In this document: positions 1 to 6,164 of the stretch, one piece after another
Layout: each line of letters starts with the position of its first letter
Numbering within the stretch: position 1 is the first letter of the stretch
DNA from: Burkholderiales bacterium
Lineage (GTDB): Bacteria; Pseudomonadota; Gammaproteobacteria; Burkholderiales; Casimicrobiaceae
Reading direction: 5' to 3'
NCBI GenBank assembly: GCA_025935435.1
Contig: JAICVH010000097.1
Location: 1-7,816 of the forward strand
DNA length: 7,816 bases
The notes under the pieces: generated by a model
Database searches by the model: none
Seen by the model: the letters and a program-made list of their open reading frames with translations, nothing else
What the model was told of the DNA's origin: nothing
Made by a program: the position numbers and the translations under genes

Positions 1-12
1 GGCTTCGCCCTG

Positions 13-648
13 CTATTGGAATGTCGCGCGAGCGAGCACGTCGGCGAGGCGGCGCGGGCCCCAAGGGATCGGCGGAGTCGGCGCCGATCCGCGCCGCACG
101 TCGGTGCCGTGTCCGGGCAGCGCGAGCAATACCGTCGATGCTGCGTGCGTCCCGCGACCGGACACCGCAACCCTCCCGTTCAACACGGCGACCGACGTTT
201 GCTCGGGCGTCGCGTCAACCACCCAGTCGGTACCGCGCACCGCCGCGATTGCGGTTTCGGACTCCACCTCGAAATTGCCGTCGGGCGCCACTTTCGCGAT
301 CAGCAAACGCAAGGCGCCGGAGACGATCGCAAGCCGCGCACGGACGAATCCCTGCGAGCGCTCGAATCGATCGATCCTCACGCGCGTGTTTTCGCCGACC
401 GAGATGACCGAGCCGTCGTCGAGCGCAATTTTGGCCTTGCCATCGCGCGATACGATCGCGTCGCCCACGCGCACCGATGCGTTGACGACAAGCGGATGCG
501 GGGGACCGGCCGCCTCGACAAATACATTTCCGCGCACGGCCACGACCGTTCCGACGACGGCATCCGCAGCAATCGTGCAGCCGCTCGCAATGTACAAAAC
601 CACCGCCACGAGCCAGACGTTCGTCATGCCGCGGCGCGATGTGCGCAT
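13..648 (-). CDS. FecR-domain periplasmic protein
   Basis: This 211-residue exported protein carries a FecR domain (PF04773 type), roughly residues 59-165. It has the family signatures: a VRVGDAI segment near 59-65, a DDGS turn near 77-80, and the hallmark AAVRGTDW near 135-142 followed by a VLNGRVAV strand. The N-terminus has a hydrophobic stretch (residues 11-23) and an A-x-A site ending at Ala30, so signal peptidase I export is likely. Cys24 in an ASGC context makes a lipoprotein a weaker alternative. The ATG at 648 is chosen because AAGGAG lies 9 bases upstream; Met8 is the alternative start. FecR-domain proteins of this soluble type often accompany signalling or outer-membrane genes, but any downstream partner lies beyond the left edge. 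It has its own promoter, so it is probably not co-transcribed with the GtrA-type gene upstream. Family assignment is firm; the ligand and role are unknown. Confidence 0.88.
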   Translation of the reverse strand: MRTSRRGMTNVWLVAVVLYIASGCTIAADAVVGTVVAVRGNVFVEAAGPPHPLVVNASVRVGDAIVSRDGKAKIALDDGSVISVGENTRVRIDRFERSQGFVRARLAIVSGALRLLIAKVAPDGNFEVESETAIAAVRGTDWVVDATPEQTSVAVLNGRVAVSGRGTHAASTVLLALPGHGTDVRRGSAPTPPIPWGPRRLADVLARATFQ

Positions 649-657
649 CGGACAATG

Positions 658-678
658 CTCCTTCGTCGCCCGATTATA
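658..678 (-). promoter_or_regulatory. Promoter -10 and ribosome binding site of the FecR-domain gene
   Basis: Read on the minus strand, 678-673 is a perfect TATAAT, and 663-658 is AAGGAG, 9 bases before the ATG at 648. Transcription would start near 666-667, giving a very short leader that begins almost at the ribosome binding site. No good -35 hexamer sits at the expected distance (the region is CGCGCC-like), so the promoter may be weak or activator dependent. Confidence 0.5.
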
Positions 679-723
679 ACGATGGCGAACTTCGCGGCGC
701 GCGTAACGCCGGGTATCCGCGAC

Positions 724-1146
724 TCATCGGAACACCCACCAGCGATAGACGAGGTAGTTGACGACGGTGAGCAGCACGGTCGTCAGCACTTGCGCCGGCC
801 ACACCGTCAGACCCGCTTGCGTGAACGTCGCAAGCAAACCCGTATTTGCGGCGAGTTGTGCGGCGATCGCCACGATGAACCGCAGACCGGCCGCCTGCAC
901 GCCGCGCGTCGGCGCGAAAATATGCGCATAAGACAGCGTGAAACGCGTCAGTGCGCCAGCGCCGAACCCGATCGCACTCGCCGGAACCGCGGCCATTCCG
1001 GTTTGGAGCATTGCGTACATCAGCGCGTAATGCGCCGCCACCGCGGCAAAGCCGGTGAAGACGTGAAGCGAAAAACTGTGGATCCAGTGCGCAAACCCGC
1101 GCCCCGACGGTCGACGCAGCGCAATGCGCAAGAAACGTGAAATCAC
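724..1146 (-). CDS. GtrA-family membrane protein
   Basis: A small polytopic protein with four hydrophobic segments at about residues 26-47, 53-74, 87-108 and 116-136. It ends in NYLVYRWWVFR, the N-x-x-x-x-R-x-W-V-F ending typical of the GtrA family (PF04138). GtrA-like proteins are inner-membrane proteins thought to help move or flip polyprenyl-linked sugars; which glycan is served here cannot be told. No glycosyltransferase gene lies beside it. The start is uncertain. The frame is open back to 1380, but the paired ATGs at 1227/1224 lie inside a good promoter -10 element and have no ribosome binding site. I therefore prefer the GTG at 1146 (140 aa, usual for the family), although it too lacks a clear ribosome binding site. 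A TTG at 1179 is also possible. The N-terminus before the first helix is rich in arginine, as expected for the cytosolic side. Confidence 0.75.
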   Translation of the reverse strand: MISRFLRIALRRPSGRGFAHWIHSFSLHVFTGFAAVAAHYALMYAMLQTGMAAVPASAIGFGAGALTRFTLSYAHIFAPTRGVQAAGLRFIVAIAAQLAANTGLLATFTQAGLTVWPAQVLTTVLLTVVNYLVYRWWVFR

Positions 1147-1188
1147 GCGCTCGCGCGTGCTGGAAGGGTTGTCAGCCAATGAGCGGAA

Positions 1189-1216
1189 GCAGCCGGACGC
1201 CCGTGCACCCGGCTGC
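1189..1216. repeat. 8-bp inverted repeat in the GtrA gene leader
   Basis: GCAGCCGG (1189-1196) is exactly complementary to CCGGCTGC (1209-1216), with 12 bases between. On the minus strand it sits right at the predicted transcription start and in the leader of the GtrA-type gene, so it could be an operator or a 5' mRNA hairpin. In this GC-rich DNA chance is also possible. Confidence 0.35.
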
Positions 1217-1222
1217 CGGCGC

Positions 1223-1250
1223 ATCATACAAAACCGCGCGACCATGAAAA
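1223..1250 (-). promoter_or_regulatory. Predicted promoter of the GtrA-family gene
   Basis: On the minus strand, TTTTCA (1250-1245; 4 of 6 to the -35 consensus) and TATGAT (1228-1223; 5 of 6 to the -10 consensus) are separated by 16 bases. The -35 element lies in the T-tract of the terminator of the gene upstream, so the two signals share bases. This promoter would give a leader of about 70 bases to the GTG at 1146, and it argues that the two ATG triplets inside TATGATG are not start codons. Confidence 0.45.
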
Positions 1251-1276
1251 AACCGGCGCGGAAAGCGCGCCGGTTT
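1247..1276 (-). terminator. Rho-independent terminator of the YXWGXW-repeat gene
   Basis: AAACCGGCGCG (1250-1260) pairs perfectly over 11 bases with CGCGCCGGTTT (1266-1276) around a 5-base loop. On the minus strand the stem runs into six T residues (1252-1247). It lies 22 bases after the stop codon at 1298 of the minus-strand YXWGXW-repeat gene. Stem, loop and T-tract all match a classical intrinsic terminator in that direction. Confidence 0.9.
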
Positions 1277-1297
1277 ATCGAATGATCGAACAACGAA

Positions 1298-1606
1298 TCA
1301 GCGTCGGTGATCCCAGTGACCGCGCTCCGCCCTCCAGCGGCCGTGATCCTCGACCCACCGATGCGGCACCCAATGACCATTTCGGGTGGCGCGCACGCGA
1401 TGCCCCTTTACCCAATGGTAGCGATGACCGTTCCAATCCCAATACCCGGGCACCCACACGTAGCCCCGTGCCACGACGGGCACCGGCTCGTAACGCGGCG
1501 CGGGCGGACCGATCCGCACATAGACATCGGCGCCAAAGGCGGGAAGCGAAGCGGCGACCGATCCCGCGGCGATGCACATCGCGACCAGGCTCTTTCTCAC
1601 GTTCAT
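1298..1606 (-). CDS. Secreted YXWGXW-repeat protein
   Basis: A 102-residue exported protein. Residues 1-26 form a signal peptide: MNVRK, a hydrophobic core, then LPAFGA as the cleavage site. After a proline-rich linker the mature protein is made of short Trp/Gly/His units: YVWVPGYWDWNG, YHWVKGHR, GHWVPHRWVED, GRWRAERGHWDHRR. This is the W-x-x-G-x-W pattern of the YXWGXW repeat family (PF12779 type), common as small periplasmic or surface proteins in Burkholderiales; their biochemical role is not established. The ATG at 1606 is chosen over in-frame ATGs up to 1654 because AGAGGG lies 7 bases upstream and the signal peptide begins exactly there. The C-terminus is strongly basic. The gene is monocistronic, closed by the terminator at 1247-1276. 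Confidence 0.85.
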   Translation of the reverse strand: MNVRKSLVAMCIAAGSVAASLPAFGADVYVRIGPPAPRYEPVPVVARGYVWVPGYWDWNGHRYHWVKGHRVRATRNGHWVPHRWVEDHGRWRAERGHWDHRR

Positions 1607-1665
1607 GGCAAAGCCCTCTGATGACACAGACATTCGCACGATCGCATACCGCACCGCAGCGCTCG

Positions 1666-1682
1666 ATCGGCCGATGGCCGAT
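1666..1682. repeat. Palindrome and tandem heptamer in the divergent intergenic region
   Basis: Between the minus-strand YXWGXW-repeat gene and the plus-strand cyclase/ATPase gene, ATCGGCCGAT (1666-1675) is a perfect palindrome. GGCCGAT is repeated in tandem at 1669-1675 and 1676-1682. A regulator binding site for either divergent gene is possible. I found no convincing -35/-10 pair for either gene in 1607-1738. Confidence 0.25.
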
Positions 1683-1738
1683 GCCGTTGTAGGATTTCGC
1701 GAGGACCGAGGTCAGATCGCCCGCCTCTCCACGACCCT

Positions 1739-4700
1739 GTGAACCACACTGCTCAACCCGGAAACGTCGACCTGCCTGCTGGAACGATCACGCTCCTCTT
1801 CACCGACATCGAGGGGTCGACACGGCTGATCGAACGGCACGGTACGCGCGGTCAGAACGCGCTCGCGCAGCATCATGCGATCCTCGCGCGCGCCATCGCG
1901 GCCCGCGACGGTCACGTCTTCAACATCGTCGGCGACGCATTCTGTGCGGCGTTTGCCGACGCGAGCGATGCGACCGCCGCAGCGATCGACATCCAGCGCA
2001 GCTTGCATAACGCGGCCTGGGGCGACGTCGGCGAAGTTCGCGTTCGCATCGGATTGCACACCGGCGATGTCGACGTCGTCGACGGCGCGTATGCGTCGTC
2101 GCTCGCGTTGGTGCGTGCGCAGCGCGTCATGAACGCTGGACACGGGGGCCAAACCTTGTTGTCGAGCACTACGGCCCACGCGATTGGTCCGGCCTTACCG
2201 GAAGGATCGGTCCTGCGGGACGTCGGCGTGTACAAGCTGCGTGGCCTCGCCGAGCCCGACTCGCTGTTCCAGCTGGTTACGCCCGGCCTTCCGTCGGACT
2301 TTCCGCCGCTGCGGGTCGACGAAAGCGCCGCATCCAGCGTCGGCCTGCTGCAGGAATTGGTGCGCGGGCGCCTCGTTGGACGCGCCGCCGAAGCAGCGCA
2401 ACTGCGGCAGCACTGGGCGCAGGCCGAGCAGGCGCGCGGGCACCTCGTCCTGTTGTCGGGGGAGCCGGGCGTCGGCAAGACGCGCCTCGCGCAGGCGCTG
2501 CTCGACGACGCGCAGCGCGCAGGCGCCACGATCTTGCGCGGTGGCTGCTACGAATTCGAGGCGACAACGCCGTACCTGCCATTCATCGAGGCGTTTCGAC
2601 AATGGGTGCACCGGACCGGCGTAGACGCGCTGCGTAACGCGCTTGGCGGCAGCGCGAGCGAGATCGCAAAACTTGCGCCAGAGATCGAAAGCAAACTAGG
2701 CGCGCTGACGCCGAATGCGCCGCTGTCGCCGAACGAGGAGCGCTTGCGGCTGTTCGATAACGTGACGCGCTTTCTGCAGGCACTCGCCGGTCAGCAGGGG
2801 CTGTTGCTGTTTCTCGACGACGTGCATTGGGCCGACCAGGGCACGCTGTCGCTGCTCCACTACCTCGTGCGGAATCTCCGCGGTGATCGCGTACTGATAC
2901 TCGGCGCGTATCGCGAGCTCGAACTCGACCGCGTACACCCGCTGGCACGCGCGCTCGTCGACTGGAACCGTGAACGGCTCGCCACGCGGATCGCGCTGTC
3001 GCGACTTTCGCACGAAGATACGGGTGCCCTGCTCGCGACGCTGTTCCGGCAGGACCGCGTATCGGACGAGTTCGCCGCGGCCGTCTACCGGGAGACCGAG
3101 GGCAATCCTTTTTTCGTCGAGGAAGTCGTCAAGTCGCTGATCGAACAAGGCGCCATTTACCGCGAGAACGGCGAATGGAACCGGCGCGACGACAACGAAC
3201 TCGCGCTGCCGCAAAGCGTCAAGGAAGCGATCGGCTACCGGCTCGACCGGCTGAGCGAACCCGCCGCGGAAGCGCTGCGCACCGCGGCGGCGCTTGGCAA
3301 GGTGTTCTCGTTTCGCGAACTCGCCGCCGTATCCGCGGCGAACGAGGACGATCTTCTCGATGCGCTGGACGAAGCGAACGGTGCGCAGTTGATTCGCCCC
3401 GATGACCGGCGCGCGACCGTCAACGGCGAAAGCTTCGCGTTCACGCACGACAAGATCCGCGAAGTGCTGTACGAGGAAATCAATCCGATCCGACGCCGAC
3501 GGCTGCATCAACGGATCGGCGAAACGCTGGAACGCCTCTATGACGGCGCGTCCGATCGATCGCGCGGCCACGGGCATGCTCAGGATCTCGCGCACCATTT
3601 CATGCAGGCGGGTGATCTTGCCCGTTCGCTTGCGCACCTGCAGCAGGCGGCCGATGCGGCCGAGGCGGTCTTCGCGCATGACGAAGCGCTCGTGTACCTC
3701 GCACAGGCGCGTGAGTCGGCCGAGGCGCTGCAACGAGGCGAGGACATCGCGCGGCTCGATGAACGCATGGGGGACATCCACGTCGCGCGCGGCAGCGTGC
3801 TCGCGGCGACCGAGTGCTACGAGCGCGCGTTGCAGGCAGCGATGACGCCTCGCGCGCGCGCCGCACTGAAGCTCAAGGTCGGCAACGCGTTCGTCCCGAT
3901 CGGCGATCCGCGCGGACTGGTTCGCCTTGAAGAAGCGCTGGCCGAACTCGATCCGGCGGAGCAGCCGGCCGAACTCGCCTTCGCGACGGCGCTCGTGGGT
4001 CGCTATCACCATTACCGGGCGCAGCATGTGAAGGCGATCGAATTCCTGGAGCGCGCGCGCGAACTTGCCGAGCCGCTCGCCGACCCGACGACGATCGGCA
4101 ACATCTATCCGTACCTTGCCGGCGCGCATCAGCACGTGCTCGCGTATGCGCGGAGCGATCACTGGGCCAACGTCGCGATCGAACTCGGACGCCGTCACGA
4201 TCGTCCGGAATGGATCGCCAACGGCTACGAATTCCTGGCGGAGAATGCGGCGTCGCGCGGTCATTGGGATGATGCGATCCGGTACGCGGCGCTAGACGAG
4301 GCGAACGGTCGCAAGATCGGATCGCTCGCCCGCGTCGCCTGGGCAACGCTCGGACGCGCGCAAGGCTTGTGGGGCCGCGGTGAACTGCAGGCGGCGTGCG
4401 ACGCGCTTCGCACCGGGTTGACAGTTTGCGAGCGCATCGGCGAAGCACGTCTCGCGATCTGGCTCGAGTCGTTTCTCGCGGTCACGCTCGCCGACGTCGG
4501 CGACTTCGACAGCGCGCAGTCGCACGCCGAAATAGGCTACGGAAATGCGCAGCGACTGAACCAGATCGTGCTCACCGCGTGGGCGATGAACGGACTTGGC
4601 TACGTCGCGTTGACGCGCGGCGACGTCGATGCAGCGATGCGCTGGTACGAACCGTGCGAGATTCTCGTGCGGGATACCGAAAACGGCCTTTCCCGGATGG

Positions 4701-5095
4701 TCGTGATGGCACGCGCTGCGCACGCATTTCTCGCTGCCGGTCGGCTCGACGAGGCAGAGCGCATGGCAACCAGCGCGCTTGCGCTTGGGAAGTTCGCGCA
4801 AGCGCCGTACTACGAGGCGCTCGCGGAACAGATGCAGGCCCGCATTCTGATGGGACGAGCCGAGCCTTCGCGCGCGCGTTCGGCCCTCGATCGCGCTGCG
4901 GACATGTTCAGCGCGTTCGGCACCCGCCTCGAGCTTGCACGCACGGTTTACTGTCGTGCACGACTCGAAGCCGCCGTTGGAAACGTCGAACGGGCGCTAA
5001 GCGATGCACGTGATGCGCTCGCCGAATTCGCGGCGATGCACGCCGAACCCGATCGCGCGCAGGCAGAGGCCTTTCTGCGGGAGGCCGTACGCTGA
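1739..5095 (+). CDS. Class III cyclase-like / AAA_16 ATPase / TPR signalling protein
   Basis: A 1118-residue soluble protein in three parts. Residues 12-180 are a class III adenylate/guanylate cyclase-type domain: LLFTDIEGST with metal-binding Asp23, VGDAF with Asp66, then GLHTG and HGGQTLLS. Residues about 211-400 are an AAA_16/MalT-like ATPase with Walker A GEPGVGKT (Lys247, Thr248) and Walker B LLLFLDDVHWAD (Asp360, Asp361). The hallmark GNPFFVEEV (455-463) and FTHDKIREV (568-576) follow. From about 600 to the end, helical repeats resemble TPRs. There is no C-terminal LuxR helix-turn-helix and no membrane segment. Proteins of this layout are presumed signal-transduction ATPases, but the ligand is unknown. 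In the cyclase domain Asn62, Ala117 and Val125 stand where Lys, Asp and Asn are usual, so catalysis is doubtful. The GTG start has no ribosome binding site, but the cyclase fold begins at residue 12, leaving little room for a later start. Confidence 0.92.
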   Translation: MNHTAQPGNVDLPAGTITLLFTDIEGSTRLIERHGTRGQNALAQHHAILARAIAARDGHVFNIVGDAFCAAFADASDATAAAIDIQRSLHNAAWGDVGEVRVRIGLHTGDVDVVDGAYASSLALVRAQRVMNAGHGGQTLLSSTTAHAIGPALPEGSVLRDVGVYKLRGLAEPDSLFQLVTPGLPSDFPPLRVDESAASSVGLLQELVRGRLVGRAAEAAQLRQHWAQAEQARGHLVLLSGEPGVGKTRLAQALLDDAQRAGATILRGGCYEFEATTPYLPFIEAFRQWVHRTGVDALRNALGGSASEIAKLAPEIESKLGALTPNAPLSPNEERLRLFDNVTRFLQALAGQQGLLLFLDDVHWADQGTLSLLHYLVRNLRGDRVLILGAYRELELDRVHPLARALVDWNRERLATRIALSRLSHEDTGALLATLFRQDRVSDEFAAAVYRETEGNPFFVEEVVKSLIEQGAIYRENGEWNRRDDNELALPQSVKEAIGYRLDRLSEPAAEALRTAAALGKVFSFRELAAVSAANEDDLLDALDEANGAQLIRPDDRRATVNGESFAFTHDKIREVLYEEINPIRRRRLHQRIGETLERLYDGASDRSRGHGHAQDLAHHFMQAGDLARSLAHLQQAADAAEAVFAHDEALVYLAQARESAEALQRGEDIARLDERMGDIHVARGSVLAATECYERALQAAMTPRARAALKLKVGNAFVPIGDPRGLVRLEEALAELDPAEQPAELAFATALVGRYHHYRAQHVKAIEFLERARELAEPLADPTTIGNIYPYLAGAHQHVLAYARSDHWANVAIELGRRHDRPEWIANGYEFLAENAASRGHWDDAIRYAALDEANGRKIGSLARVAWATLGRAQGLWGRGELQAACDALRTGLTVCERIGEARLAIWLESFLAVTLADVGDFDSAQSHAEIGYGNAQRLNQIVLTAWAMNGLGYVALTRGDVDAAMRWYEPCEILVRDTENGLSRMVVMARAAHAFLAAGRLDEAERMATSALALGKFAQAPYYEALAEQMQARILMGRAEPSRARSALDRAADMFSAFGTRLELARTVYCRARLEAAVGNVERALSDARDALAEFAAMHAEPDRAQAEAFLREAVR

Positions 5096-5140
5096 ACGGT
5101 TGCGCGCGCCCGCAGTCTTAGAACGAAATGTAGCGTTGCT

Positions 5141-5179
5141 GCGGAATCTTCCGCGCCGCGCGGCGTTAACGGGTTAACG
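5141..5179. repeat. Cluster of three perfect palindromes
   Basis: Three short perfect inverted repeats abut within 39 bases after the cyclase/ATPase gene. They are GCGGAA-TC-TTCCGC (5141-5154), CGCCGCGCGGCG (5154-5165) and CGTTAAC-GG-GTTAACG (5164-5179). The last consists of two GTTAAC sites. They lie 50-88 bases before the lipoprotein ATG, so operator function is plausible. No T-tract follows, so a simple intrinsic terminator is unlikely. Confidence 0.45.
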
Positions 5180-5228
5180 GTCGCTCGAAGTCCCTAAGCC
5201 CGCGCCCGTTGTTCGATTGGAGAACTCG

Positions 5229-5495
5229 ATGCGTACCTTTGTCGTTTTAACCTTGACGCTCGTTCTGGCCGGTTGCGCCACGCAGGCGGAGCGCGCGGCC
5301 GCCGTGCAGCGCGACGTCGACGACATGCTGCGCGTCTATGGTCCGGGTTGCGAAAAGCTCGGTTACAAGGTCGACACGGACCCCTGGCGCGAGTGCGTGC
5401 TGCGGCTCGCAACCAACGACAGACTGGAGCAGCGTCGCGATTACATGACGCATTGCTTCGGCAACCGCGGATTCCTTCACTGCAGCACGTTTTAG
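5229..5495 (+). CDS. Small cysteine-rich lipoprotein
   Basis: An 88-residue lipoprotein precursor. The lipobox LVLAGC places the lipidated cysteine at residue 16, after a short signal peptide (MRTF followed by VVLTLTLVLAG). The mature part is about 72 residues, with an early charged helix (QRDVDDMLRVYG). It then has four cysteines at 41, 56, 76 and 85, in contexts PGCEKLGY, WRECVL, MTHCFG and LHCSTF, which suggests two disulfides in the periplasm. The ATG at 5229 is chosen because GGAG lies 6 bases upstream; a TTG four codons earlier overlaps that site and is unlikely. I recognise it only as a small proteobacterial lipoprotein of unknown function. The cysteine spacing and a conserved-looking DTDPWR motif suggest a defined fold rather than a random ORF. 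Confidence 0.85.
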   Translation: MRTFVVLTLTLVLAGCATQAERAAAVQRDVDDMLRVYGPGCEKLGYKVDTDPWRECVLRLATNDRLEQRRDYMTHCFGNRGFLHCSTF

Positions 5496-5505
5496 GCAAC
5501 CCACC

Positions 5506-5522
5506 GGCGCGTTTCGCGCGCC
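5506..5522 (+). terminator. Possible terminator hairpin after the lipoprotein gene
   Basis: GGCGCG (5506-5511) pairs with CGCGCC (5517-5522) around a TTTCG loop, 11 bases after the lipoprotein stop codon. No T-tract follows, so this is at best a weak or Rho-assisted terminator. Confidence 0.3.
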
Positions 5523-5567
5523 AAGGTGCCGCGTTGGTCGAAAGCAGCACCGGACACGCCCCCCAGA

Positions 5568-5595
5568 GACGACGCGGCCAATCGCCCGCGTCGTC
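5568..5595. repeat. 10-bp perfect inverted repeat before the acetyltransferase gene
   Basis: GACGACGCGG (5568-5577) and CCGCGTCGTC (5586-5595) are exact reverse complements with an 8-base loop. The repeat ends 31 bases before the acetyltransferase ATG and 73-100 bases after the lipoprotein stop. It could be a terminator for the lipoprotein transcript (no T-tract seen) or an operator for the acetyltransferase. Confidence 0.5.
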
Positions 5596-5626
5596 GGCTT
5601 GCCTGCGGCGATGGCACAATCGCCTT

Positions 5627-6109
5627 ATGGCATCGCTCGACATCGAACTGGCGCTTGCAACCGACGGGGATGCGCGGCCGCTTGCGATGCTCGCACGCGA
5701 TCTGATCGAAAGCGGGCTCGGCTGGGCGTATCGGCCGCCCCGACTCGCGGCGCTCATTCACGACGCGGATACGGTGACGGTCGTCGCGCGCACACGTTCG
5801 CAGCCGATCGGCTTCGCCATCATGCGCTTCGGCGACGAACGCGCGCACCTGATCCTGCTCGCCGTCAAACCCGAGCATCAGCGCCGGGGCATCGGGCGCA
5901 GGCTGATCGAGTGGCTGCTCGAGTCCGCGTACGTCGCGGGCATTGCGTCGGTGCACATCGAGCTCCGCGCATCGAACGCACCCGCCTACGCGTTCTATCG
6001 TGCGCTCGGCTTCGCCGAAACGATCCGCGTGCCGGGCTATTACCGTGGGCGTGAAACCGCGCTGCGCATGATCCGGATGTTGCGCGTCGCACGCTTGCCG
6101 CTCGGTTGA
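5627..6109 (+). CDS. GNAT-family N-acetyltransferase, RimI-like
   Basis: A 160-residue single-domain acetyltransferase that would move the acetyl group of acetyl-CoA to an amine; the substrate is unknown. The GNAT signature is clear. Strand beta-4 is HLILLAVKP (74-82), followed by the acetyl-CoA pyrophosphate loop QRRGIGRRL (85-93). The C-terminal block SNAPAYAFYRALGF contains the N-x-x-A-x-x-F-Y-x-x-L-G-F motif. The ending GYYRGRETALRM resembles the YYxxxExALxM end of RimI-type protein N-alpha-acetyltransferases, but the N-terminus (LARDLIESGLGWAYRP) is not that of classical RimI, so I do not assign that name. The ATG at 5627 starts exactly at the fold. It has no good ribosome binding site; a CACAAT six bases upstream could be a -10 of a near-leaderless transcript. 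Length is normal for the family. Its neighbours give no clear substrate hint. Confidence 0.9.
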   Translation: MASLDIELALATDGDARPLAMLARDLIESGLGWAYRPPRLAALIHDADTVTVVARTRSQPIGFAIMRFGDERAHLILLAVKPEHQRRGIGRRLIEWLLESAYVAGIASVHIELRASNAPAYAFYRALGFAETIRVPGYYRGRETALRMIRMLRVARLPLG

Positions 6110-6133
6110 CGCGGCACAGGCCGCGTGCAATCC
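6106..6133 (+). promoter_or_regulatory. Possible promoter with embedded hairpin before the thioredoxin-like gene
   Basis: TTGACG (6106-6111) overlaps the acetyltransferase stop codon and is a 5-of-6 match to the -35 consensus. CAATCC (6128-6133) is a poor -10 at 16 bases. The spacer contains a perfect 7-bp stem, ACGCGGC (6109-6115) with GCCGCGT (6120-6126), around an ACAG loop. This is either an operator between the promoter elements or a terminator stem for the acetyltransferase gene lacking a T-tract. Confidence 0.3.
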
Positions 6134-6164
6134 AATGAAGGTCGCTCGCTTCCGTCTGATCTGA

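Noticed and set aside
16..1140. A 374-codon plus-strand open frame across the FecR and GtrA genes
   Set aside because: It runs antisense to two recognisable proteins, is composed mostly of Arg, His and Asp, and has no ribosome binding site.
1147..1380. N-terminal extension of the GtrA-type protein back to 1380
   Set aside because: It would overlap the YXWGXW gene, run through its terminator and the predicted promoter, and the encoded residues do not look like protein.
2696..4264. A 522-codon open frame on the minus strand inside the cyclase/ATPase gene
   Set aside because: It is antisense to a gene with clear Walker and NPFFVEEV motifs, is very rich in Arg, and shows no recognisable domain; it is a GC-bias shadow.
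5273..5626. Upstream extension of the acetyltransferase frame
   Set aside because: It overlaps the lipoprotein gene in another frame and the encoded sequence is low-complexity Arg/Ala; the GNAT fold begins at the ATG at 5627.
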